Of a stretch of 64,000 nt of DNA, positions 34,512-44,800 are shown piece after piece. Source of the stretch: Nocardia sp. NBC_01730 (GTDB lineage: Bacteria; Actinomycetota; Actinomycetes; Mycobacteriales; Mycobacteriaceae); the NCBI RefSeq assembly GCF_035920445.1, contig NZ_CP109162.1:496001-560000 (forward strand), in the 5' to 3' direction. The stretch's first letter is position 1. Every line of letters begins with the position of its first letter. The notes under the pieces were generated by a model, which worked only from the letters and a program-made list of their open reading frames with translations, ran no database searches and was not told the origin of the DNA. The position numbers and the translations under genes are program-made.

Positions 34512-34727
34512 TTATTTACACTCGGTTGAGGCGGGACCACTCGCCGATAGGACCTGTGGGCCCGCCCGCCGCAACGGTCGCTGGTGGCTGTGCCCAGGGC
34601 TCTGGCGTTGTTGACGGGCGAGGCTGCGACCTGGGGTGGGACTGCGCCGCGGCCAGCACAGGGCGGCGACAACGATGGCTGCCTCTACGCCGATGATCGT
34701 CAGGGCAATCGACTGAGTTGTGGTCAT
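34512..34727 (-). CDS. Small single-pass membrane protein with Glu15/Cys24-Trp-Pro motif, copy 3
   Basis: A 71-residue protein from ATG 34727. It begins MTTTQSIALTIIGVEAAIVV, and AALCWPRRSP follows. The 30-residue N-terminus matches copies 1 and 2 position by position, including Gln5, Glu15, Val20, Ala22 and Cys24-Trp25-Pro26. The tail is polar and basic (RSLARQQRQSPGHSHQR). It lies 210 bases downstream of the second YezG-like gene and 115 bases upstream of the ESX substrate on the same strand, so the five minus-strand genes may form one operon. A Cys just after the helix could be acylated. Confidence 0.7.
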   Translation of the reverse strand: MTTTQSIALTIIGVEAAIVVAALCWPRRSPTPGRSLARQQRQSPGHSHQRPLRRAGPQVLSASGPASTECK

Positions 34728-34929
34728 CTCGGTACTTCTCTCTATGTCCTGGACCGCCGCATCTGCGATGGCTACCTCCGATGCGGCGGTGGCGCGCGGT
34801 TTTCGTGCATCGCCGCGGTCCGCCTCTCGCGATACATTTGTTCATGGAGGCCTTGGGCTTCGCTTATCGGATCCTTGTCGCGTCTCGATCGAAAAGTGTT
34901 GCCGTGTACGGCAGTCCGGGCAAGCTCGG

Positions 34930-34941
34930 GTGAACGTTCAC
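34930..34941. repeat. Perfect 12-bp palindrome at the end of YezG-like paralogue 2
   Basis: GTGAACGTTCAC covers the TGA stop of the minus-strand gene. It could be a regulator half-site pair for the genes downstream. Confidence 0.5.
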
Positions 34942-36461
34942 ACTTCCGATCGTTGGCGCTGCTGGAACCTCTTCTCGAACCCATCGACGAACTGCACTGG
35001 CGGCACCGAGGATGATGACCGTTCAAGGACCCCGTCGTCGGCGATGTAGAAGATCGCCCGCCCGCCCGCGATCTCGCCGCGCGGCACCGGCACAGACACC
35101 ATCCAGCCGCAGCTGAGCCGGTCGGCGACCAGATCGCCCAGCGCGTAGCCGGTGGTGTCCAGGCCGAGGCCGAGGATGTACTGCCGCACTCGGGTGATGG
35201 CCAGTTGCTTGGGCATTGCTTCCGGTACCACGGTGACCAGGCCGGCCATCCGGAACTGGAGGAGGGCGCTGTCGATATCGAGTGAACCGACGTCGCCGAA
35301 GGCATTCAGGACGGTCTCGCGGGTCACGACACCCACTTCCGCGGCCGAAACCAGTGTCGAGGCGGCCAGGAGCTGGGCCTTGTTCGGCTGGCTGGAGACT
35401 GCTCGTGCCACGATGTCGGCGACCGAATCCGCCGACCACACTCCGGGCATGGCGGCAGCACACTCGGATGCCGGGGGTGACTCGCCCCGGTACCACCGGC
35501 CGGACTCCCACCAGTAGCAGAACGACATCAGGCCCGCCCCGATGCGCGGGTTCAGCATCGGATCGGCCACCCATTCCGGTGCTCCGGCAAAGAATTTCGG
35601 CATATCGCTGCCGTCGTTGTAGGTGGCGTCCAGGGTCGGCGCGTTCCATACCCCACCGGAGAGTACGGCACGACCATCGGGCAGTGCATACAGCGTGGAA
35701 CCGCTGCGCCGGGAACTTTCGAACCAGCCGAGTGCGGGCAGCATTCGCGGCCCCAACTCCGAACCAGCGGCGACGAATCCGGCCGCGATCGTTGCCCACC
35801 GCGCCCACATCACGGGAAATGTCGGAAATTCGTTCTCCGCCAAGGTCGCCCACACCGCCGCGCGGCGATCCGCGCGAGCCGCGATAGCCGCCTGCTGTGG
35901 ACTGCGGGACTGCCGGTCCGCGTGTCCGAGGTAGGCCGCGAGCCATACCGGCAGGCGTTCGCGCGGATAGGTTTCCAGGTCGGCGCGATACGCGGCGGGC
36001 GGGAACAACTGATTGTCCAGGAAAGGGCGATCGCCGTAGTCGTAGTCGACATCGACAGAACCATCGGAGGTCGCGTGTACCAGCATCCGCCACCATGGCG
36101 CGGCGCTCGGGCCGGAACCGTCCGAGCCCGCGGCAGCCTCTCGATGCTCGCGGACCAAACGCAGTGCCGACTTCGGTACCGCCACCGCGACCTCGATGTC
36201 TTCGACGGAATAGACCGCCTGCGCCGCTTCGGTCGACACCGTGATGGCGAACTCGGCGTACAGTCGCTGCCATTCGTCCGGCGCCGCGGTCTTCAGTTCG
36301 TCCACAATGCGACGGGGGGTATCGTCCACCGCTTCATCGGTGTCCGACGCCGGGGCTTCGTCGGCCAGCAGGCTGAATACGATATCCGGAGCGCGCTCCG
36401 ATTCCGCCGCGTCATCCTGGGGCAGGTCGTCTCGACCGCTCTCCGCTTGTCCACTTGTCAC
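34938..36461 (-). CDS. Large YezG-like (DUF600-like) protein, paralogue 2
   Basis: A 507-residue protein from GTG 36461. An acidic N-terminus (ERAPDIVFSLLADEA, DTDEAVDDTPRRIVDELK) leads into TAAPDEWQRLYAEFAITVST, WWRMLVHATSDGSVDVDYDY and GDRPFLDNQLFPPAAYRADL, the YezG-like domain. The C-terminal region matches paralogue 1 almost throughout (LPVWLAAYLGHADRQSRSPQ, MSFCYWWESGRWYRGESPP, LAITRVRQYILGLGLDTTGY, FVDGFEKRFQQRQRSE). It is transcribed divergently from the operon of the giant toxin-like protein. Paralogue 1 differs mainly by an extra Gly/Ala repeat insert near the N-terminus. An immunity or targeting role is inferred from domain pattern and context only. Confidence 0.65.
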   Translation of the reverse strand: MTSGQAESGRDDLPQDDAAESERAPDIVFSLLADEAPASDTDEAVDDTPRRIVDELKTAAPDEWQRLYAEFAITVSTEAAQAVYSVEDIEVAVAVPKSALRLVREHREAAAGSDGSGPSAAPWWRMLVHATSDGSVDVDYDYGDRPFLDNQLFPPAAYRADLETYPRERLPVWLAAYLGHADRQSRSPQQAAIAARADRRAAVWATLAENEFPTFPVMWARWATIAAGFVAAGSELGPRMLPALGWFESSRRSGSTLYALPDGRAVLSGGVWNAPTLDATYNDGSDMPKFFAGAPEWVADPMLNPRIGAGLMSFCYWWESGRWYRGESPPASECAAAMPGVWSADSVADIVARAVSSQPNKAQLLAASTLVSAAEVGVVTRETVLNAFGDVGSLDIDSALLQFRMAGLVTVVPEAMPKQLAITRVRQYILGLGLDTTGYALGDLVADRLSCGWMVSVPVPRGEIAGGRAIFYIADDGVLERSSSSVPPVQFVDGFEKRFQQRQRSEV

Positions 36462-36756
36462 TGTTACGCCCCTCGGACATTACGGTTCTCTTCGTTTGGT
36501 CCGAGAATACCGCTGACGGGGTCCTCGGCCGCCGAATCAGCGGATGGGCACTCTATCTGGGAGTTCACGGCTTGCTCGGCCGGGAGGCCGGGTTCCCATG
36601 GTATGGGAGCAGACTTTGCGATCTCGCGATGTAAGGGCGTAGTGACCTCCGCTGGGGTAAGTGCAGGATTTGACATTCCCTTGAGGTGTGAATTCGGGTC
36701 TGCCGTGCAAGCATTGGGTATACACCTGTGCGTTCGGCAACTGTGGGAGGTTTGTC
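36462..36756. promoter_or_regulatory. Divergent control region between YezG-like gene 2 and the giant operon
   Basis: It contains inverted repeats CTCGGAC/GTCCGAG (about 36472-36505) and CCGCTGA/TCAGCGG (36510-36516 and 36537-36543). TTGACA at 36670-36675 could be a -35 box, but no matching -10 lies at 16-18 bases. GGGAGG at 36745-36750 is the ribosome site of the next gene. Confidence 0.5.
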
Positions 36757-37080
36757 ATGGCGGAACGGATCGAGGTCGACCTCGATGCGCTACAAACGGC
36801 GGCTTCATACGGCGAAGAGGTGTGCGATGGGATCGCGTCCTTCGGCGCGCGCCTGAAAGACATATTGGGGCGGCTGCCCGAGGCCTGCGGTACTGGCAAA
36901 CCCGCCGAACAATTTCTCGAGGGCAGCAACGGTGAGCCGGGGGTCGAGGAGAGCGGGGACGCCACAGTGGAGGCGACTGACGACGTGCATAAGTCAGCCA
37001 TGGTGATGCGTGATGCGGAACTCGACATAGTTAGCAGATTGGAACAGGCCGAAGAGGCATCGACGCGGGGATTCGACTGA
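36757..37080 (+). CDS. Small ESX-type (WXG100-like) protein
   Basis: A 107-residue protein from ATG 36757, six bases after GGGAGG. MAERIEVDLDALQTAASYGE and EVCDGIASFGARLKDILGRL form the first helix; the second contains VEATDDVHKSAMVMRDAELD. This hairpin layout and length fit ESX-type small substrates, although a strict W-x-G turn is absent (LPEACGTGKPAEQF occupies it). It is first in the apparent operon with the YbaB/EspL-like gene and the giant gene. The order small ESX protein, YbaB-type protein, CpnT-like protein recurs in Nocardia and points to a common secretion path. Confidence 0.7.
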   Translation: MAERIEVDLDALQTAASYGEEVCDGIASFGARLKDILGRLPEACGTGKPAEQFLEGSNGEPGVEESGDATVEATDDVHKSAMVMRDAELDIVSRLEQAEEASTRGFD

Positions 37081-37166
37081 CGCGAAGGTCGGTTGGATGC
37101 TGGGGTGATGAGGTAGGCGCACGGCCGTTGGGCTGTGCGGATTCGAGATCGGTTGAGGGACTTCAG

Positions 37167-37835
37167 ATGTGGAATGGGCGCGCCAAAGGCAACGGGTCCG
37201 GCATGGAGGCGATGCTGGGTGAACTGCAGGATCAGTTGCGGCATGTCACCGATGTCGCGCAACAGCGCGCCGGGCTGACCGCCAGCGCGGCGACACGGGA
37301 TAAGCGGGTCACGGTGACGGTGGATGCCGACGGCCATCTGACCGATCTCCAGTTCTCCGCCGATATCAAGCAGCTCAGCTATGACGAGATCGCGGCGGCT
37401 GTTGTCGCTGCCGCGCAGCAGGCGGTGGCGGAGGTGACCCGCCGCGGCGGTGAGCTGTTCGAGCCGCTGAACGATCACCGGGCTCGCATGCCGAAGCTTT
37501 CGGAGCTGATCGAGGGGCTGCCCGATATCGAGGGCCCAGCCGCATCGCGGCCGTCGGTGACGGGTGCGCGGACGAATACCGAAACCGGTGAAGAGATTTG
37601 GGACAGCACGGCGCCCGAGTCGAGCAATGCATCGCTGGTAGCCGCACACCTGGATGACGAAGATCCGGAGCTGCGGATCGTGGACGCGGTCGATTTGCCC
37701 GAGCCGAGCACATCCATGGTTGCCGCGGACATGGACGAGGAAACCACGGAACCGTGGTTCGCGGATGAGGTCGATAACGGTCACATGGCCGGTGATGCGG
37801 AGGGCTCTGAAGTCTCGGATCGCGGCTGGGGGTAG
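37167..37835 (+). CDS. YbaB/EbfC-family protein (EspL-like)
   Basis: A 222-residue protein from ATG 37167, preceded by GAGGGA. The YbaB/EbfC part covers about residues 10-105 (MEAMLGELQDQLRHVTDVAQ, KRVTVTVDADGHLTDLQFSA, LSYDEIAAAVVAAAQQAVAE). A long acidic tail follows (DEDPELRIVDAVDLPEP, MDEETTEPWFADEVDN). In ESX-1 of mycobacteria the YbaB-like EspL stabilises EspE, EspF and EspH, so a chaperone or adaptor role for the giant downstream protein is more likely here than nucleoid binding. The next start lies six bases after its stop. Confidence 0.8.
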   Translation: MWNGRAKGNGSGMEAMLGELQDQLRHVTDVAQQRAGLTASAATRDKRVTVTVDADGHLTDLQFSADIKQLSYDEIAAAVVAAAQQAVAEVTRRGGELFEPLNDHRARMPKLSELIEGLPDIEGPAASRPSVTGARTNTETGEEIWDSTAPESSNASLVAAHLDDEDPELRIVDAVDLPEPSTSMVAADMDEETTEPWFADEVDNGHMAGDAEGSEVSDRGWG

Positions 37836-37841
37836 CCGCTC

Positions 37842-38840
37842 GTGGGACTCGAAGTACCCCCGTACTTGAAGCCGCTCTTCCCTGTGGTGGCTGGCGATCA
37901 TTGGCCGGCGACCGACGAGGAGCAGGTCTGGGCGATTGCGGACGCTCTGCAAGATCTTGTCGATGAAGGGAACGCCGCGCTCATCGAGAAGACGGCCGAG
38001 TGGGCCAGGAAAACGGCCCTGGCCTGGCCGGAGGGAGAGGGTTCTGAGGAGCTGCAGCGGCAGATCAGCCAGCTCGGCATCGCCGGTGCCGGTATTCTCG
38101 AGAATGCTCAGGCGCTGGCGGATGCTATCGGCGCGTTCGGTAATCAGATCTATGCGACGAAACTGAACCTACTCTTTACGCTCGCGTGGGTTTTTATCGA
38201 AGTAACTATCGCAAGCTTGGCAGGGCCGGCCGGTGAAGTGGCCGCATGGCGGTCGATTCTCAGCGGCCGCTGGGCGTCGAAGTATTTCGGTGGCCTGCTG
38301 GATAAGGGTATCGAGTTTGTAACCCGCGTCCTGGCCAAACGTTTGGTAACCAAGTTTCCGCAGATCGCTCAATACATATCCCGTGCAGGTGGTTACCTCT
38401 ACGAGGGTATCCAGGAAATGCTCGAGGAAATTCTTCAAGGGGGCCTGCAGGAATGGATCGTCCAGCAATCGCTGATCGAGAAAGGCCGACAGGACGAGCT
38501 CGACTGGGAAGCACTCGAGAAGACTATGAAGGCCGGTGCCTGGGGTGGTGCCGCGGGCGGCCTTTTCGGCCACCTTCTGCAGCGGTTGATGGGGAAATCG
38601 ACCAAGTTGATGCAGATACTGCCCTACAACAAGTGGGGCGGGCTCGGCCGCGGCGCGATACAGGGAATTCTGACGGGTCTCGTGGGCGCGGTGTTCGGTG
38701 GTGTGGCCGGGGCCCGGTACGACGGCATGTCATGGAGTGAGGCATTCGACTCGATCACCGGGCTGCAACTGCTGAGTGGTGCGGTGTCGGGCGCGCCGTC
38801 GAGCATGGTCTACGGCTTCCGCGGCTATTCGGAATTCGGC
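37842..38840 (+). other. N-terminal CpnT-like WXG100 region of the giant protein
   Basis: Residues 1-333. EVPPYLKPLFPVVAGDHWP begins the region, followed by helices and hydrophobic segments (LNLLFTLAWVFIEVTIASLA, KAGAWGGAAGGLFGHLL, GILTGLVGAVFGGVAGA). These are the features of the helical module that guides such proteins into ESX export. Confidence 0.75.
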
Positions 38841-41800
38841 GGGCGGCCGATCGAGGAGCAGCAGAAATTCCACGATCTCCGGACCTGGATGAGCGACGTC
38901 GAGGCGGACATCCAGGCCGACGTCCTCGTCCGGCAGATGCATCGCGATATCGACCTTTATCTCCAGGACGAGGCCGAGCGGGAAAGCGCCCACCAGACGC
39001 TCGACGCCGCCGTCCGGGAGGTCAGCCAGAGCGTCACCTTCGATAACGAGGGCAAAACCCAGGTCAACCAGCATGCCCGGCGGATGCTGATGGACAAGCT
39101 CCAGGTCAATGTCGCGGAGCGGATCGATCAGGGCGCGTCCCTGGCCGGGGTGTCGACCGAAGCCGATGTCGACGCCGTCTATGCGCGGGGGCAGGCCGAT
39201 GGCATAGTGGCCGGGCTGCATCAGAAGGTGGACGGGCGTTTCTCGGAGGGGACGGAGCAGTTCGCCGCGCATCGGCTGATCGACGACATGCTGTTCGGTA
39301 TCGCCGCGTCGAATCTCGGTGATTCCTCCCTGTCCGAAGCGGAGCGGTTGGCGCGGTTCGAACAGCTCGATGAGGCACTGCAGGAGTGGATGGAGCCAGA
39401 AGCGCCTGAGGAGGAAGAAGAGGAGGAGAAATCCGAAGAATCCGCCGCGACGGTCACACAGGCCGAACAGTCCTCGGGGCCCGGCTTCGTCTCGAGGATC
39501 GTCGGCACCGACATCTTCGCCAGCCACGAAGCCGCCCAGCCAGCCTCCCGGTACGACGAGAACGGCGTCCTGATCGGCGCCGACAACATCGGTCAGTCCA
39601 TCGCGATCACCAAGACTGTGGACGAGATCATGCAGCTGGTGCCGCAGATCCCCGAGGTCGACCTCAGCGGACTGCCGGAGAAGGAGCGGCGCAAACGGCA
39701 GAAGGAGTTGCGGATATTCGAGTTCCGGGTGAACGGATTCCGTGCGGCAGTCACCCAGGCGATCGTCGATGCGGTGCGGCGAACCGGTTCGAATGCGCGG
39801 GTCATTGCGACGCTGGGCGGCGATGGGGTTGTGCAGGTCCGGGTGGTCGACGCGCACGCGGATCTGGGGTTGCGCGCCAATGACCAACTGATCGGAAGTA
39901 GACAGGGCGATCAGTCCGGCCACCGGAAACTGGATTTGGTGTTCGCGAACACGGATAAGTGGGCGTATGGGTGGAATGCATCCGGGCACAACGAGCTTCG
40001 GTTTGAGGCAAATCTGACGGCCCCGAGTTTCACGGCGTCCGCGCCGACCGGCTCCGGGCCGAAACGTACTGCGGCGTCGGTCGATCCGAAGGCGCCGGTC
40101 TTCGACGGCTGGACCGGTGTGGCAGGTCTGGCAGCGGATCTCGCCGAGCTGGTCGGTGCATCACCGGATCTGGAGTTCGGCGACCCCACCGCGTCGACAT
40201 CGGAGTCCGGCGCCGGTGCGGCGCCATCCTCGGAGTACAGCGACCTCACCGCGTTGGAGCAGATGGTCGGCCCCGTCCCCGCCGAATTCGCGGCCGACAC
40301 GTCTATCTTGACGGCACAGCCCGGTGGTGATCGGAAAGTGGACCATCTGGCCAACCATCTGTCCGGCTGGCTCGAGAGCCAGAAGATGCCGTGGATGCAG
40401 GAAGCGTCTCGGCAGATGATGGCGTACCAGGCCGGCGGGCAGCCGATCGGCGGCGTGCACGAGGTGACCGGGCTCGAGGATCTTCAGGATGTTGATGATA
40501 AAGACGAAGTCTTCGTTATCACCGATGGGCTGGCCAAGATCGGGTTGACGATCGCTGGTGACGACGTGGAATCCGGTGTGGCACTGGCACTTCAGGCTTT
40601 GAACGCGATGACCGCGGACTGGTCGCCCACCCAGGCCCAGCATGCGAAGACCGCACTGGAGCAGGCATTGCGCAATGCCGCATCGCTTTCCGGCCGCAAG
40701 GTGCGGATAGAAGCCGAGGTGACCGACGATCCGAAGACGGGACCGCGCCTACGGGTGCATGTGTTCGATCTCGGCATCGGGATGCCGACCGAGCTGTCGG
40801 CGCAGCCGGGCGACGGCGTGCGTGACCTCCCAGCGGTGACGATGCATGCCGACACCTACGGCGTCGACGTCGGGGTCGCCGACAGCACCGGATTCGGCTG
40901 GCGCTACCGACTGCGGTTCGAGATTCCGGCGACACCGGCGGTGCAGTCCGAGAAGTCCGGTCTCCCCGGCATCAGCGGCAGACTGCGAGCCGCGCTCGGG
41001 GAGCTGGCCGACAGCCCGAATGCGTCGAAGCAGATGCGTAAGTGGACCATCGACCGGTTGGTGGCCGAGGCGCGCGACGCGCTGGAGCAGCAGGATCTCG
41101 CTGCCGACATCCGCCAGCAGCTGACCGATGCGCTCGCCGATTTCGACGCACTGGTCGTGCCGGTGACCGAAGCCGCGGCACGGGCGCGGCTGAATCAACT
41201 CGGCGGTGTCGAGGTCGGTCCGTTGGCGCGGGTAGTCGGCGGCAAGCTGCTGCATATCCGCCCGATGCAGACCGACGATCCGGTCCTGGACGATCCGGTT
41301 CTGCGGGCATTGGCGCGGCGGGGCGTTCCGATCGAGCGCTGGCGGGTGCAGGTCGACGCCGCCGGTCTACCGGTGTACCAGCAGTGGCAGAACGGCAAAT
41401 GGGTGCCAGGTCAACCGGACACCAAGGCGCTGGATTCCGCGGGGGCTGCGCTGGCGCAGGAGCACGCCGTGCGGACCGTGCGGGATGTACTGGTCGCACG
41501 CGCCCTGCAGGTGCGCAATGGACGACCGTCGCCGACTGCGAGACAACAGATTTCGGAGCTGCTCGAGCTTGCTGAGCAGGTAGCTGAACTCCAGGAGAAA
41601 CTGAAGAAGGCCCAGTTCGCGCCGGCGCAGGTGGGGAAGCTGGGCGCCGAACCCACTGACGAAGAAGAGGACCGCTCGGCGGAGGCTGTCGAGGAAATGC
41701 GTCAGCAGGTCGCCGACTTGCGCGCCGAGCTGGCGCGGGCCCGGTCGGACTGGTTCGCGCGGGCGCAGGGCATGCAGCTCATTTCCGCGGAGTTGGCCGC

Positions 41801-44800
41801 CTCGGCGTCCGAGTTGCCGGTGCTGCCGGAACAGCTGCCGCAGGCACTGAGCGACATCGATACGCAGATCGGTAACCTCGACACGGAGATCGGCGGTATC
41901 GAGGCCCAACGCGTCGGGCTCGACCTCGGCGAATCAGAACAGCCACGGCGCGGGCGTCGCGCTGAGGCGGCGCAGAAGGCTCGACAGGCCGAGCGGGCGC
42001 GATTGCGGGCCGAACTCGAAGCTCGCAAAGAGGAGCGGGCGCGGCTGCAGGCCGAGCGGGACCGGTTGGCGGCGGTACTGGACCAGGCGGGCGAACTGTT
42101 GGCGCGGCTGGCGCAGTCGCGGGCGGCGGATGGGCTGTCGGAACAGCAGGCCCGCACCGACGACGAGATCGCCGCCGCCGCGGACGATGCGTATCAGATC
42201 GCGAAACGGCAGCTGTATGCCTTCACCGTTGGGATGAATCCATCTGCGGCACATATTGTTTCGGAGGATGCCGTCGCCGCCGCGAACGCCATCACCGGCG
42301 ACGACGCGCACGCCGCGATTCAACGGGTGCAGGCGATCGAGGCGGGCCTGCACACACTCGAAACACAGTTCGGTTCAGAGGTTTCCGGCCGCGATGGGAA
42401 GCCCAGCGCTGCGCCGATGGGCCCCGAACAGTTGGCCCAGGTACTTGCCGCCGCGGGCGTCGAGCTGCCCGAACAGCGGACGGCGACGTTCTTGCTCGCC
42501 GCGGCGGAGCGGGTGCTCAACGACCCGCAGCACACCGATATCCCTGACCAGACGCGGCAAGAGTTGGCCGCGGCCGTAGCTGAACTCCAGCGATCACTTC
42601 GGCAGTCGGCCGCGATCCGCGCCGAACGTGAGCAGGTCGGCGGCGCCCCGATCGGCAACTGGGGCAAGGTGGTCGGCGACCGGCTGGTGATCATTGCCGA
42701 CGAAACCTCGGGCGGCAACCCGATCAGCGATCCGAGTACCCTGACGGCGCTGGAATCGGCTGGGGTCGTGGTCGAGCGGCGTGCGGTGGCCGCAGACGGT
42801 ACGGTGACCATCGCCTACTGGAACGGCGGTTCCTGGCGAACCGAACCGCCGCAGTCGATTGGACCCGATCGGCGGGTCGCGGGCAGCACCGAGTCCGCCG
42901 TGCTGGGCAGCCTCGACGCCCGATGGGCACAGCAACTCCAGACCCTGCGGAGGGTGCAGGAGGTCTTGGCGGCCCAGGCACTCGCCGGGGTGTCGGATGT
43001 GGACAGCAGCATCGATCCGGTCGCCGCGGCCACCGCGCTGGCCGCCGAGGTCGAGCGTCTGGACGCTGAACTCGATGACGTGGCCAGGAAAGTGGCGCAG
43101 ATCGAGACCGAGATCGAGCAGCTCGCGGCCGAACACGCCGAGCTCGTTGCCGCGCTGGAGCAGTCCGACGAGATGCCGGAGTCGATCCGGGAACTGGGGC
43201 AGGCCCGCGCGGCGGCCCAGATCGTCATGCGGGATCAGCTGCAAGCCGAACTCGACGCACTGCGGTCCCAACAGGCGAGGTTGCAGGCGCGGCGAGACAA
43301 GCTGATGGGTGCGGTCACGCCTGAGTCGACCACCCAGAACTCGGATCGGTCGGGACTGCTGCGCGCACTGACCGAGGCGAACGCCTGTGCCGAACAGATC
43401 ACCCGCGAACGCAACCGGCTCGCCCGGATGGCCACCCGCCAGGCCGCCAACCTGGTGGAGCGCCTGTACCAGCGGGTCTTCATGGGCTACCCGGATCCGG
43501 AGCAGCGTGCCGCCGTCCGGGCGAAACTGCAGGAGTTCAGCCGCGCGGATGATGCGAAAGCCAATGGCGCCAATGCATTCCAGCGGTTGTCCAGGGCGGA
43601 GCGCTTGTGTGCCCAGAGCAACATGTTGGAACAGGCCGCTGTCGACGCCGTTGAGCGGCGTCGCGCCGAAATGGGCCGTCCAGAGGTCGTTGCGCTGGTG
43701 CGGGCCCTCGAGGGGTTGGTCGAGTACCCGGAGCGGATGACTCCGTCGCAGTTGCTGGAGCTGGCGCGTCAGCAGCTGGGGCGTATGGACCTGCCGAAAT
43801 GGGCATGGGAGCCCCTAGCCCTCGCGGCGGCCGGATACGAGGACGCGATCTCGGATGGCACATCGCCGGGCCAGGTCCGGAATGAGACCGCCATGCGTTT
43901 GGCGGAGACTTTCGATTCATTGCTCATCAACTGCGACGGGCTGACATTCGACGAAATGTGGGCCGCGGCACAAGCGGTGCTGTCGGGGGAGTCTGACGAA
44001 CTGACCGGGCGGGTCGAACTCCGGGAGGGCGTCGAGCTGTCGCTGGATGACTACACGGCGTTGGACCAGATCCTGGCCGACCATGAATCCGCTCTTGCCG
44101 GGGACAGTGGAAAGCAGACCGCGACAGATCGGAAAGAGGTTGCGGGGCGCCACTATTCGAAGAACGCTGATTCGAAGGCCACCGAGCAGGAGACGACCGC
44201 GCAGAGGATCGCTGAGTCGGGGACCACTGCGTCGGAGACCGACGAGCCGGAGCAGACCGAGTTGGAGGTCCGTCGCATGTTGACGGGTGCGCTTTCGGCG
44301 GTCCGCGGCGATCCGGACCGCATCGGCGCCCTCCCGCTCGGCCAGCTGGCCGACGAGGTTCGCCTCCAGCTGGCTCTGCTGGACCCCGATGACAAACACC
44401 ACGGCGAACTTTCCGAGGCGCTCGCGGAATTCGACGCGCTGGTCGAACGGCTCACCGACGCCGCCATCCGGGCGGAACTGGAACGCCTCGGTGGCGTCCC
44501 GATCGGCACATGGGGTCGGCTGATCGGCGGCAGGCTGATAATCATCCTGCCCGCCGGGGTGCAGGACCCGGTGCTGGACGTGTACGTGCGCCAGGCCGCG
44601 GATCGGCGTGGTGTCGAGATCGAGCTGTGGCAGGCGGGGGTCAATGCCGCAGGTCGGCCGACGTTGCGCACGCAGCGGAATGGCGAGTCGGTGGCTGGGC
44701 GGCCGATGGCCACGCAGGCCGGATCGCCGAACCCCGTTCTGACCGCGCTGCTGCAGGAACACGCGCTGCGGACGCTGCGGGACGCGCTGATCGAGCAGGC

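Noticed and set aside
34397..34672. 92-residue N-terminal extension of the ESX substrate
   Set aside because: ATG 34396 has a good ribosome site; the extension is Arg/Pro-rich and overlaps the small membrane-protein gene.
36670..36724. TTGACA and TATACA as a sigma-70 promoter for the giant operon
   Set aside because: The spacing is 43 bases, far from the required 16-18, so the pair is not a promoter.
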